From contig JADANN010000450.1 of assembly GCA_018806985.1 (NCBI GenBank), positions 248,001 through 312,000 on the forward strand: a stretch of 64,000 bases of DNA, written 5' to 3'. The position numbers and the translations under genes are program-made. Each line of letters begins with the position of its first letter. The first letter of the stretch is position 1. This stretch comes from Angiostrongylus vasorum. Taxonomy: Eukaryota; Nematoda; Chromadorea; Rhabditida; Metastrongylidae. Shown here piece after piece: positions 9,531 to 21,384 of the stretch. The notes under the pieces were generated by a model. It saw only the letters and a program-made list of their open reading frames with translations. It was not told the DNA's origin and made no database searches.

Positions 9531-12500
9531 TATACTGTGCGTTCGTTAACATTTCCATAACCCTATATTCGATTAATGTTTCGAGCTGTTTTGCTTGATA
9601 ACATCCGGTTTTGAATTGGTAGAAGTAGATTTGTCGGAATTAGTGCCTTGACCTATAAAATTCCAGTACAGAAATCTCAACAGCAGAACAATTTATGACG
9701 TAAATCAATTATACAGAAAGAAAGTACATAAAATGAGCACTGGAACGATGCATAATATCACAGCTTTCGCAAAAGAGAACTATTGGTAAAACGTGTGCAA
9801 GTAAAATCAAATTACCAATCGAACATTAACTTAGGAGTATTCTAGTTCTTACAACCCACATTTGAAACTGGTCCGAACTCAATTTTCATGAAAGCATGGC
9901 AAATTACCGAGGAGGCCCATAAACGTGTTCAGGGTGAACAAGAATACTTATACGCTCTTCTTCAAAAAGACGTTTGCTAATCTAAATAGGAACCGGTGAG
10001 GAAGTCGGTAGGAACTATGCCCCATATACAAGTGGATATTCATACTAACGCAGTGGGAAGGAAAAAAATTCTAAAGCTCGTAACAGAAAGTTGTTTGCGC
10101 GCTAAAGGCAGGAGCAACTTTGATAATGCGCGTTGACGTGTTGTGACAGCTTCTTGCTAAAATTCGCTTGATGAGATTATGGAGTGCTTCAGCAGTTTTA
10201 GAAGGTTCCAACGGCGACATCAAATGCCCACATCAAGCTTAGAGCGACTCAATTGACATCAATGACTGTTCATTACTTGTTCTATAAAGAATTCGAACCT
10301 TTCCATCTATTCGTATATTGAATCCTTTTCTCTAATTTGTTGGTACATAGAATTTTCTCGTATTATTAAAAAGTTTTTTTCTCTTATTGAATAGGAATCG
10401 ACCATTTAGACTTAACTGAATAGTTAGGAATTGTTGTGTAAATCCCAGAAAAGCACAGAAGGTTCTATAACGTACGTAAATTTCTCCGTATAGGCAAAGA
10501 TCTGTTCAATTTTCATCATTGCGCAGAATTCAATACCTCACTAAATGGGTGTAACCCTTCAACTCTTCGTAAAAAGTTATTATGATTAAATAAGTTGTCA
10601 TGGAAAAATGCGCAGCTCTATATGTCTACAGTATTTCTAGAAGAAATATTTATCGTGTGATCTAGTAGTGTCGCCTAGAAGTTGACGGCTGGAAACAGCT
10701 TTGTACTTCTAGATCTGTTAAAAGCAATAAATCTTAAGATGTTGTACTCCAAATGAAGGGAAGCCTCCCATCTCACTGGAAAATTCTGATAGATTTCTCT
10801 TCTCTGACTTTTACAATTTCAAGTGGTACTTTTTTGGATTTACAAATCGTCATTTACGAGTTGAAGCTGAAGATTTTTTCATTCCTCATAACACTTGTTA
10901 CTAGAAAATTCTAGCTCATCTAGCTACTCACTTATCCATAGAAAGTGGATATGATGCCTTTTGGAAGTGAGCATTTTCAGTGTTTCAGAAATTCATCGCA
11001 TTTCTTTTCTAGATGGAATAACACCTCTACTTCACATTCTACGCTGAAAAAAACGACTAGAGGAATATGTTGTCGTTAAGTGGATTTCAGAACATTGTGA
11101 CGATATTTTGACTTATGTATTGCGAAATACTACTTTAATGATGCTGAGATATTTGCAAAACTCCGGACCGCAGGTGTCTACGGTGGGGAACGAACGCGCT
11201 ATTGTCCTTTCCGGGCAGTAGCGCGCTCACCTCCACACCATGCGGGTCCTTCGTTTCGCCTGTCTCTCAGCTAGTTCTATTGATCTTTTTGCCATCAGCA
11301 ATCAAATTCGCTGCCAAATTGTGACGATATACTAGTCCAAGATTCCTTCATATCTGACTTTCTTAATTCAAAACTTGCTGTTCAGTTTAGTTTTGGCGCG
11401 TTCAGTTGCTTGAAAAGTTAACTCAACTCCTCATTGTTTGCCTATTGCACTCAGCGAACGTAACGGCGTCATAAGTGCATATTACACTCGGTCTGATGCG
11501 TTTGCGACGTAATCAAGTCATTTTCCGGCCTGAATGTACATTTTAGTCCCATGCGTACATCCATAAAAGCTATTGAGTCCCACATATTACTCATGTACTA
11601 AGAAAGTGCTAAGTAATGAAATATAGATGACATCTCGAATGCCATTATTGCTCCTTTTTTATCCGAATACTAGAAGCAGCTCCTCTTTGAAAGTTACTCT
11701 TCTGTGTTAACATGATTTGCGACTCTACCCAATTGTTGCTATCACTGATATATACGGTAACTCATACATGCTTAATCTAATCTGCTCTTAGCTTTTAGAT
11801 TTTCCGCGTTTTTAATATACACTTTTTTGTACATGTATATTGATCAAGAACTCGCCAGCGGCCTCATATTATATTAAGTGATGTCTGTATTTACCATAAA
11901 TCTCATTCGCTAATAGATATTTAGTCGGTTAGGCGATTACGTGGTTTTCATACAGGTAGTAGGTAGAGGATTAACAGCGGATTAGAATAGACGTATGCTC
12001 ATCCTGGGACCACTGTAATGCGCACAAATCACTAGGGCAACGAAAGATGGTAATGTATTAGGAAAACGTTATTAGGGATTTCTTTCCCTCATAGACTAAT
12101 AATTAGATGCAGAATGTGATTCGGCTGTAATGATAGCCATAGCTGCTTAACATATCAACTCCGCTCTTACCAGTTTATTTGTAGCATCCGAAGTAAAGAT
12201 CAGTCGCTTTCCTATTATAACGCTTTCGGCTTAGTGGTCTTCAATCTTTTCGTTTAAAAATAGCATGTGAGCTTTCATGGTGAAAAAATGAATCGCAGAA
12301 AAATATCCGGATGACAAAGAGGCGTACTGAGTTGAGTGAGATCTAATCATCGCTCTCATTAGCATCGGTATGTTTCGTTTTCTTTTGCTGTTCCTATTCA
12401 CTTTTCGTAATTTTCTTCTTCATATTTCTCAGACAGGATTTTTTCACCATACAGTAGTACCAATTGAATAGAAATTGAATCACCCTGGTACGCCGCTAAG

Positions 12501-13785
12501 CCGACACAACTGGAATATTTTCATGCATTATTCGCTCCTCCATTCATCTGCTTACGATTCGTTCCTTTTGCTCTTATAGGAAAACTTGTTCAGAGCTCAA
12601 AATATTTGCTACAAAGGTTTTCACATCTGCTGCTTCGTCTTTTGAGCCGTGCAACAAGCGTGCCGAACTTTTGTCCCTACTAAACCTCTTCTAAGCTCGA
12701 ATTCTCTTTTCCTATTCTCTACTAGCTAAAGAAAATGTTGTCTTTCAACTTCTCCGTTTCTAAATTTCACCACTCATGGGAAGTTTTTAGAGCGATGATC
12801 TCTCATGTCTGCTTCATTTAGGTAGAATTCCAGTCTATTTTCAAATCTTAACTGCCACGGTTTTCAAATATTTCAACGATATCTTCATTGTTTTAGAAGC
12901 ACTCTACATCTTGAAGAGAACACAGTGTCCAAGGCTTTGATCAACTTTATTTAGACACATAATCCTATTTATCTCGAATTCTTTAGTGTTCCGTCTAAAG
13001 AACGTTCCTGTTTGTCCACTTGCAATGTTGAGTAAGGGTGTTCCCTCCCAATTGCTTCTAAGCCGAGCCTAACCTTCCTTCCATTGTACATCTAATACTG
13101 CTGCCAGGACTCATTTCCATCCTGCCAAGAAATCATTCGTTAGCTGGTAGGTAGCAACGACGTGGCAAAGCCTTCAAGACTTTCGATGGTCCACAAAAGC
13201 AAACACTGCTCTTTAAAGCACCAGATTTCTAGTCAAATATAAATTGTGCCAAAGCGAGCATGATTGCGCGTGATATAATCAGAGAAGCCAATCATGTTTT
13301 GAGGTATTCACGTAACCTGCGATAACTGGTAAATGAGAATTTCTGTATGAAATACTCTATAAGGTACATATGATATATTGTATATAAGATACTGCATGAG
13401 AGTGTTATTAGGCGTTGGATTAGTCAGAATTTTGGCTTCGCATATGAGGGGATAAAATGACCTGTTCTGTCATTAATTCCGTTTTCGCATTTCGTAAAGC
13501 GAGTTCTCCATCACTCATCCATCACCCGCCGCCCAATTCGTGGATGGCAACTCGAACATAACCCTTTACTATGGCTTTTCGTCTAATACGGAAAAAAGGC
13601 ATCCAATTCTTTTCCAATCCAATTTTGTCCACAAACGCTAAAAACTGAGCTAATGAAGTACTATGAAACAATGCTGTGTTTCAGTAGATGATGTTCTAAA
13701 AATCCATTCATGCTGTCTGCCCTTTCTTTCTTGCGGTAATTGGAAAAATGATCCTTATTAGGATAGAAAGATAGGTTCAGGGGCT
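9531..13785. other. Gene-poor AT-rich intergenic stretch
   Basis: Apart from the SINE-C copy at 11130-11265 I see no coding exons, RNA genes or tandem repeats here. Reading frames are short on both strands. Regulatory elements for the downstream small secreted-protein gene could lie here, but nothing specific can be shown. Confidence 0.3.
11130..11265 (-). repeat. SINE-C, tRNA-like short repeat
   Basis: It matches 55105-55245 (-) closely (GATGCTGAGATATTTGCAAA, CTCCGGACCGCAGGTGTCT, GTGGGGAACGAACG, CACCATGCGGGTCCTTC). On the complement it has GCATGGTGTGG and GCGTTCGTTCCCCACC, resembling an A box and a B box. A sense copy lies at 54415-54575. Related, more diverged copies are at 14290-14480 and 32075-32185. 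Confidence 0.6.
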
Positions 13786-13789
13786 TTTC

Positions 13790-14195
13790 AACTCTCAGCT
13801 GCACATTTCCATCAGTACTTTCGCTCAGAACAAGGAACGACTACTACCCTTTCCGGGAGCTCACGTTCTACCCTTGTGGTTGTATTTCACATAACACCTC
13901 TGCCATGAGGGCGTTATAGCACAATGATTACAGACGCCCTGCAATACACAGGTGATCGATCCCCACGCCTAGGATCGCCAAGCCTTTCATCCTTCCATGG
14001 TCGGCAAATTGGTACCAGAGTTGTGTGAGAAGATAGCAGAAATGGATCGATAAATCGGGAGGCCACCACCAGTCACTTTATAAGCAAGATATGCATTCAA
14101 TCACCTCTGTCGATGCTTAATGAAGTCGAATACATGGCGTATCCTTCAGCGATTGATCAACGCCAAGAGCTTTATCCATTTATCCTTATCCTTTA
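13790..14195 (+). repeat. SINE-C tail joined to a full SINE-B
   Basis: The first 120 bp contain the SINE-C tail (CTTGTGGTTGTATTTCACATAA). From about 13915 a complete but diverged SINE-B follows: a tRNA-like head with GGTGATCGATCCCC, then CCAAGCCTTTCATCC and GATAGCAGAAATGGATCGAT, with a TTTATCC tail at about 14175-14195. One short element appears to have inserted into or beside the other. Confidence 0.6.
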
Positions 14196-14289
14196 CTCCA
14201 TCATGAAAAAGAACTAGACAGCAAACAATAGTTAAACATTGTGATTTTGACAGCAGCTTCAGCTTAACTGGGCTCTGTGTCGATTTGTA

Positions 14290-14480
14290 CTTCAAAGTTC
14301 ATTCCCATTGAGGGGTCATTTCTGGAAGCATTGTTATGGTGAAGACTGGTGGACAGAAATGCAATGCAAGGGGAATCGGCTGATGTGGTGGAAAGCACCC
14401 GGAAAGGGTAATCACAGGTTCGATGCCCAACTTAGGCTTCCATTTTTGGTCATATCTCAACGCCCTTGTAGTCAATGCTA
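14290..14480 (+). repeat. Diverged SINE-C-like repeat
   Basis: A tRNA-like block (GCTGATGTGGTGGAAAGCAC ... GGTTCGATGCC at about 14380-14432) resembles the one at 32090-32150 (TAGTGTGGTAGATAGCAC ... GGGGTCGAAGTCC). The B-box-like GGTTCGATGCC is close to consensus. Open frames across it on both strands are incidental. Confidence 0.5.
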
Positions 14481-14804
14481 TGTTTTTTTCGGTCGCTTTC
14501 TTTTTCAAATTTCAATTTTTCTCATTGAATGAAGGAATACTCTCTGATTGTTAGGAAATGGCATACGTTTATGCGTTTACGCTAGTCAAATTCCAACTGA
14601 ACATCTTAAAACCCAGTGATGAAATTAAACGTAAAAACTCTACAATTGTATTTGCACGGAAGTGAAGACTTTTCTAGTGCAGTAAAGCGTTCCAATCACT
14701 CACTATTGAAAAAAAAGATTTTTGAGGTCCAATATGAATCGTGCGAGAATTAACAATGTATAAAATCAATGTCCACCTAGACGATTAAGCAAACACGAGA
14801 TTGG

Positions 14805-15397
14805 TATAAAAGCTTTATTCGGCTAACATTTTGACTCCTTGGCTCTCTTTAGAGATGGATTCGAGTCGCTGATCCACATCTGGTCATTGTCGTCATGTAG
14901 ATGTTCGTCCCCGTATCGACTGTAGTCGAGTGATCTGAGTGGAGGTAGCACCTCTACCCGTGCTTCGAAGTGGTTGTAGGAGAATACGAAAAACTTGTAC
15001 TAAAATTTTGCAATATGTATACGTATACATTTGAACACTTGGTTGGTCCGTCTTCACTGGTTGTGCGGACCATAGAGCAATTTCCATTTTTCGGCGTTCT
15101 GCTGGTTTAGCCTTTGTGATTCTCCGGAGTCCTAAGGTCAGCTTAGCCAAAGTCTGCCTTAAGTCGTCACCACCACAGGCAATCGCCGCCCTTGTGAATC
15201 AGAGGGAGATTTGCTTTCATGCAACTAGTTTGATACCAGGACGGTGGTGGATCCCGGTTTTCGTTTACTCTTTGCTGAGCTTTGTGATGGAAACGCTAGA
15301 CTCCTTCTCAGCTTGGGAGGCCCCGCCGAAGGATAAATTCCCTCCGCTGTACGTCGCACCCGGACACCCACGAACAATTGTTTGGAGCTGTAATATG

Positions 15398-15430
<33 letters not shown>

Positions 15431-15435
15431 GCTCG
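14805..15435 (+). repeat. Repeat cluster: half hammerhead element, R1 copy 2, AT microsatellite
   Basis: 14810-14890 is a degenerate left half of the inverted-repeat element (CTTTATTCGGCTAACATTTTGAC). 15100-15370 is R1 in plus orientation. 15402-15431 is an (AT)n run of about 28 bp. The open frame at 15116-15547 crosses all of this, ends its middle in an Ile-Tyr run from the microsatellite, and is not a gene. Confidence 0.6.
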
Positions 15436-15812
15436 AGTAATAATGACATATATTTTGGTAACAGCTGTGATACAACGAACCAAGGCAAAAAAACGTGTTG
15501 CGATTCTCACGATATGTGGAGTTGGGTCGTATGTATCAATGAATTAGCAACTCTGGCAGTATTGGAATTTATTCGGTGATCTATGACGAGTAGAATCATT
15601 GGATGATTCTTTCTTGTTCAAATCAATGGAAATTTTCAAAAATATCCGTTTGAAATCCATTATTTTCCGCCGTCGGCTTACTGTAAGTATGATTCAATAC
15701 TGTTTATAGTTCTACCAAACGCGTTATTTTTCATGTCGCTCAGAGTTCTCATAGATTTTCAACTACTCGGTTCTACCCATTTTTTCCGAAATGTGATGTT
15801 TGGTCATGGCAT

Positions 15813-15823
15813 GATCATTTCAG
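15813..15823 (+). promoter_or_regulatory. Probable spliced-leader acceptor of the Ly6-like gene
   Basis: ATCATTTCAG ends one base before the ATG at 15825, a near-ideal nematode TTTCAG acceptor. With no exon-like sequence directly upstream, trans-splicing of a leader is the simplest reading and supports this start codon. Inferred from consensus. Confidence 0.5.
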
Positions 15824-15824
15824 C

Positions 15825-18800
15825 ATGAAAGCCCATTTGTTATTGTTGGTGTCTATGTGGCCATCCATGCTTGCTATACGGTGCTACGACTACTTGAGTT
15901 CAAACGAAAACCGACATCCAATGAAATCCTGGGTAGGTCCTTGGGCTACAAGTCATCAAAGCCCGCACTTAGAATGATCTACCGCTCTTACATCCTTGGG
16001 GTTTTGTTGATTCGGGCATAGTTCAATCATATCTGCTTGAAATCTTAGCAAATAATGGAGTTATGACAGATTTTTACTGAGGAATGAAAATCATGGCTGT
16101 CATTATTGAAAAAAATGCTTGTAAAGCGATATTTGTCGTAGCTACCACGGTCCAGCCTTCTTTTATTGTTACTGGAGTACATATGAGGTAAATGAAATGA
16201 AACGAAAATAACTTTCTTATGGAAGTGTTTTTTTACTGAACTCTTTTAACATTCTCGCGACGAATGACACTTCTGGGTTCCACAATGATTTTGCGGGAGT
16301 GGGCGGTATGAAGCTTATAGGTGTCATCTTCTTTCCAGCTGTTCATATTGGTGCACAGAAATTTTTCCCAAGCTTCCTGCAATCGATCGATTGCTTATCC
16401 AACGCAGATGCTATGGCGGGCATCGTCCATGGAAGGATATGTTCTGAACAATTTTCCATTAATTTCTCATCTGGAGGCGAGAGACTGTTGCTGCTGAAGA
16501 GAGTTGCGGGAGAGGGAGTGTAGCCAGTGAAGAGGCGCAGAAATGACTCTGCCTCGAAGAACTAGCGACACATGCAGTGTGTAGCACCATTTTTGATAAG
16601 CAGCCCGTTGTTTTCTTATTTCCAGTCGCTATGATAACTTTTCTGGTAATGTTTAGAACAGGAAGATATCAAAACTGAAAGGTGAGCATCGTAATACTCC
16701 TTGCAGAACTTATACAACTTCATTAAATGACGACGGCAGTGTGAAGGCAAAATGGATGGGTGTTTTTTTTACACGCAAGAGTTGTATGTGCACAAAAAAA
16801 CATGGGAAGATCTGTAGAAGAATATAGAGCATACATAGGATTAAAGAAGGGCAGAATCTTTCTTAAAAACGCAGGGGATAAATCGATTTATAGAAAGCGA
16901 ATCACGAAAAAACAGGCAAGGCCACGCAAAAACTGCTGAATTGGCCGACGTGACACCTATAGGTATCATACTGAATATGGTGAAAAAATTATACATCGTT
17001 CACCCTGCAAAAACGAGATGTTAGGCGTCGTCGCAAGAGTGTTAAAGGTCCGCTGAATGACATAATAAATCTGTTTCCATTCGCTCCATGTTTCTCTATC
17101 TTAAAAAATGTTAATCTTCTATGGAATTTTCTAATTTCTTGTTTTCCATGTCGAATGTCCAAATGACACGCAGTTTTGCTTCAAGAACTACATCGAGCAG
17201 GAAGAATTGCCCAACGAGAAGACTTGGTTAGAGAATCGAAGTTGCGAAATCCCTGGTGTTTGCCTAGTGAGTCCCTGAGGCAGTTATATCTCAACCATGA
17301 TTTCAGGTTTTCATTGCAGTTCTATGATACCATATCTTCATTTTACGAAGAATAACTGTTGTAGAAAATGCATTACAATGCTATCATTACATACACAGGA
17401 AAAGTTAAGGTTTCGCAAAACAATTCCTAAAAGCGTGAAGCGTTCGGCTTTGATCTATTTCATAGAATTCCGCTATGTATTTGACTACATTCGTAGATAT
17501 GCTTGAATGTACATATGGTCTATACATTGATTTGTGGTGGCCTCTTGATGTGTTAAATCAGTGTTGCTATCCACCTACACAAGTCTGATACCAAGCTGCC
17601 GACCGCAAAGGTTGATAGGCTTGGTTAACCAAGAACACGAGGCTGAACTAGTAACAACATGTTATTACTAGGTAATGTAGAAAGTATAGATGTAGAAATT
17701 CCGGTTTTACGACTTTGTTCCAATTTTTTTCATGATATACGCACACATTAGGAATAGTTTGCCGATTTCCTTTCTTTCTTTCATAACTGCTCTGTCGAAG
17801 CTGACTGAGGCCACATCATGCGTAATTATGTAACGGAAAATTACGTAAACTCAGAGCAAAGGCGACCTGCACCTGGCCATGGGTCCAGCAGATATGCCTT
17901 CTGTCTCTGCTGCACCGTGTTCACTTGTCTGTTCCGTTGTTAGTAACACTCATGCACATATGAGTAGCTGTGCTTGCGCTCATGCGGATTACACTCTGAA
18001 TGAATGTTAACTCACAATTAATTAATGGAGAAATAAATAAAGACCGGTTTGGATTTGCTTTTCAAAAAATGTGCTTGCGCACGTTTAGCCGTTCAAAGGA
18101 GGGCTCATCATAGCTTAATGGGTATCTTCTCGAAAAACAAAAAATCTTTTTGAAACTGAGAGTTCAAGCCTTATTGATAAGCTTACACAATGTTGTCACA
18201 AATTCTTATTGTGGTTAACGTCTTTGAAGTATCACATTCTGAAAAGCTCTCGGCCTCAATTCTAGTCAACTATGCATAGGGGCTTTTTGTTCTTAAAGTG
18301 TGGGTCCTCGTAGTCATTATATTAAGTCGAATCGAGTACAATGGAGCGCCACATAAAGAAATAGTGCTATCCAGTACTACCCTTCTGCAGAAGGCCATTC
18401 TAGCCGCGCTAGAATAGGTAGTTCGAGGACAGTATTGAGACGATTGCCAATCAAGATTTTTCCTTTTTGCTAAAAACCCACCGTGAAGGGGAACGGTAGT
18501 AGCTGGCATATAACAAAGCAATATTTTGAAAATCAAGGGAATATATCTCAAGAAGAAGTAACTACTGTGGACACTCTATTCGAATCATCATGGTTCTGAT
18601 GAAAGCGAAACCGCCTAAATATTAACCATAAAAAGGCTCTTAACAACCTCGCATAAAGCTTATTAATAAACTAAGACAGAGTATCCACTCCAAGACTAAG
18701 TGAAAGCAGGTATTGAATAGTAATTCTTTGAGGGAAAAAACATGGCGAACTCCGTTGCACTCGAGTAAGCGGGTAATAATAGTGATAAAGCCACATTCTG

Positions 18801-20702
18801 GCAACGAGAATGAATGCATTGTCCCGAAAAAACCACATTTCCATTACTGCAAAAAAGCCTCCGATACGAATCCTTAGGTGGTACAAATTCGGAGAGTCCA
18901 ACAGAGCTCTAAAACCTAAAATGTCAATAGACGTGCCAAAACCAAATGGTTGCTGAAAACTTCAATGTCGATGTGATGGTGCAAATATAGTGAGTCGCTT
19001 GGTGAAATAAAGTAGTTCAAGTCAGTTAAAAAAAATGTTGCGCGAATCCATTGGACCGAACGAGTTGGAGAAACGATGTTCCACGAACATCGACTCTTGA
19101 ACAACCAGAAGTTCAAATCAGACGTTAACGGTTGGAAATGTGTGAACCAGTACAACATTGGAAATCCTGCTCAACGACGTCTAACCGAGTTTTATTTAAC
19201 CTGTGTACACAAGATCAATGTATGTTGCACCATTGGTGAGCTAACACCCGTTGTTACCTAATATTTATTCGGCTAACGTTTCGACTTCTTCATCTTCCTC
19301 AGAGCCGGTGATCCGAGTCGATGTCCACAGCTGTTCGTGTTCTCGAGGTGGCTTCTTCGTCGCACATCGAGCCGGATCTTCCTCAGTGGAACATCTCCTT
19401 CGAATGAGCCACACTAACTCGTCCATCACTCCGAGGTCGGCAAATTAGTACCAAACCTGTCTTCAAAGATAGCAGCAGTGACTCGATACATCGGTGGCCC
19501 AGCGTCCACCACAAGTCATTGTAAAGGCCCGGTATACATTCAATCAACTCTAGCGAAGTATAGTGTAGTCAAATGCATGGCACATGCCTCAGAGATTGTT
19601 CTACGCCGAGAGCTTTATTTATTTATTTATTTATTTATTATTTATGCACATAAGGAAACCAGCGTTTCCATCAGAAAACCTAGCTAAGAGCAAACCAATA
19701 CCAGGATCCACCATCGTCTTGGTATCAAAGTCGCATGGTGGTAAATCTCCCTCTGATCCACGAGCTGGGACTGCCTGTCCTGGGGCAAACTTTGGCCGGG
19801 CTGCCCTCGGGATTCCAGGGAACCACAATGGCTTAACCAGCAAATCTCCGAAAAATGGTGATTATGCTGGGGGCTCGCACAACTAGTGACGACAGGCCGT
19901 TCAAGCATCAAGTATCAATTAAGTATTTGTGCACATCTTTTTACCTTGGCCTTTATTACGCTCTCTAAATTATTGACTTACGTTTTTTCATGGAATATGG
20001 GTATATACTCCCTTTTGGAATACCAATCAGGACCGTACAGGAGCTTCTATGCATTTCACTGAAGCTTCATTGTCTGTAAGGAAATAGGTTAATAATGGCA
20101 CTGTCGTTTTCCCAGAGATGGTGGATTTTTTGCTAAAAAAAATCTGCTGGAGCCAGTGGATGACTCAGATAGGTTCTCTTTTGTCCTGTTCCCTCTAATA
20201 GGCAAACTCTTACTATATTAGTCACTCAGAACGAGAACGTTTCGTCTCATAATTTGGAATGTGTCCGTTCATAGCCACATATGCATTGAATAACTTCTAC
20301 GATACTTAGTGAAGTCGAATGCAAGTTGCACCTCTCAGGCATTGATCAATGCCGAACTCTTCAACCTTTTTTATTTCTTTTATTCTACAACCAAAGTTTA
20401 CGCGAGACAGTTGCGTTTCTTACAAGTACCTCTTCAAACTACATGCGAAGTCATTGAACTCATTCATTTTTTACGACAGACAGTATGTTCGGTGGTGGGG
20501 GAATAAGTTAGAATTAACTAAACGATGAAATGTTTACGCAATTTATGCACTATTTCAGGAAGAAGGATGCTCGAGAACAAGTAGTGACATAACCTGTTGT
20601 TGCCGAGGTGAACTATGTAACTCGCACCGAGATTATGGTGTTTCCGTACCGATTTTTCTTCTTGTTTTTGCTCTTTATTCGTTATCTGATGTTGTTCTGT
20701 GA
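15825..20702 (+). CDS. Small GPI-anchored Ly6/three-finger-like protein (three exons)
   Basis: Three exons join in phase 0 with GT...AG borders: 15825-15932 (36 codons), 17174-17266 (31) and 20559-20702 (47 plus stop), giving 114 residues. Residues 1-19 (MKAHLLLLVSMWPSMLAIR) are a signal peptide. The mature part starts CYDYLSS, continues FCFKNYIEQ, SCEIPGVC and GCS, and ends in the run CCCRGELCN, the hallmark end (CC...CN) of Ly6/uPAR three-finger folds. There are nine cysteines. After NSHRDYG a hydrophobic tail (VSVPIFLLVFALYSL) reaches the C-terminus, as expected of a GPI-attachment signal. Likely role: an extracellular, membrane-tethered ligand- or receptor-modulating protein; the specific function is unknown. 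The gene converges on ttn-1. Exons are too short to stand out as open frames. A missed in-phase exon cannot be excluded. Confidence 0.7.
17510..17640 (-). repeat. Degenerate SINE-B inside intron 2 of the Ly6-like gene
   Basis: Blocks GTGGCCT, CAGTGTTGCTATCC, ACAAGTCTGATACCAA and CTGCCGACC match the complement of SINE-B, but the rest has drifted. Old insertion. Confidence 0.4.
18165..18665. mobile_element. Diverged inverted-repeat element, same family as 59503-59709
   Basis: The left end (TTGATAAGCTTACACAATGTTG, about 18174) and the right end (AACAACCTCGCATAAAGCTTATTAA, about 18643) match the two arms of the element at 59503-59709. A hammerhead-like relic (CTGATGAAAGCGAAACCGCC at 18596-18615) sits just inside the right arm. 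About 300 bp of unrelated sequence lies between, so this may be an element interrupted by another insertion. Confidence 0.45.
19255..19660 (+). repeat. Half hammerhead element, SINE-B and (TTTA)n
   Basis: 19258-19330 carries TTTATTCGGCTAACGTTTCGAC; on the complement this reads CGGCT, CTGAGGA, GAAAC, GTT, AGCCG, AATAAA. 19400-19620 is a diverged SINE-B (GATAGCAGCAGTGACTCGATACATCGG; AATGCATGGCACATGCC). A (TTTA)n run follows at about 19616-19650. All lie in intron 2 of the Ly6-like gene. Confidence 0.5.
19665..19910 (-). repeat. Dispersed repeat R1, copy 3
   Basis: Complement of the R1 landmarks: CCAGGATCCACCATCGTC, GGTAAATCTCCCTCTGATCC and CGAAAAATGGTGATTATGC. Short open frames on both strands are incidental. 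A separate SINE-B tail lies at about 20265-20370 (TATGCATTGAATAAC, GAAGTCGAATGCA). Confidence 0.6.
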
Positions 20703-21139
20703 TTATCAACGAAGTATCAGAATTTCACGGATGAAAACTAACGCTACATTATCAATCTTTCGCACTCGCACGTATAGTTTGAGCTTCATAATGGATCATC
20801 TTCCATTATAAGCATCGCGTGATGATTGGGAAAATAATAATGGAGCCGTCGATCTTAGTTGCCATAGAACGATCTTTCAGAAATCGTTTCGAAAATTATT
20901 GTGAAAAAGCTTACATATGCTGAGACGGCTTACGAACATACTTATTGAATCACTGTAATAATGAGATTATTTCCTAACGGCCGACGGACATTAAGTGCAG
21001 CTGAATCTTTAGTGTTTCTTGTTTCTTATCTGAAGTAAACGCCGTTTTCTTACCGCCTTCACTTCTTCCTCTCTGACTTACAATTTTGCAAATCATCTAG
21101 ACCAAATATACGGTATGGTGTCTATTTCGTGATTATTTT

Positions 21140-21290
21140 CACCAATCATCGGCTCTCTCTCTTATTGGTCGCTGCTTTGGAAACACGTGACAAACATCGA
21201 TTAGCTGATGAAATAAGCAACACGCGTCCAGCCTCGTTGACCAATAGCGAGAAAGGGCGTGATCTTGTTGGTGTTATATAACTGCTTCAC
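21140..21290 (+). promoter_or_regulatory. Promoter-like cluster of CCAAT boxes and a TATA box
   Basis: CCAAT occurs at 21142-21146 and 21241-21245, and ATTGG at 21163-21167. The last two form a dyad (CTTATTGGTCGC / GACCAATAGCG). A TATATAA lies at 21276-21282. This density of core-promoter motifs is unusual here, and a pyrimidine-rich acceptor (CTTTTTCCAG, about 21370-21378) before an ATG at 21385 follows. The strand of any transcript is inferred. Confidence 0.3.
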
Positions 21291-21384
21291 CGTGTGCTTA
21301 CTGTAGATGCTAGTTGTTCTCTGTGTTTTTGTTGAATAGGAAATTCTCTTCTACTCTTTCCCTTCATCTTTTTCCAGAAATCAA

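Noticed and set aside
15116..15547. 143-codon open frame with an Ile-Tyr run
   Set aside because: It crosses an R1 repeat and an (AT)n microsatellite and is not conserved in other R1 copies.
16299..16523. 74-codon plus-strand frame in intron 1 of the Ly6-like gene
   Set aside because: It cannot be joined in phase with the neighbouring exons and shows no recognisable domain.
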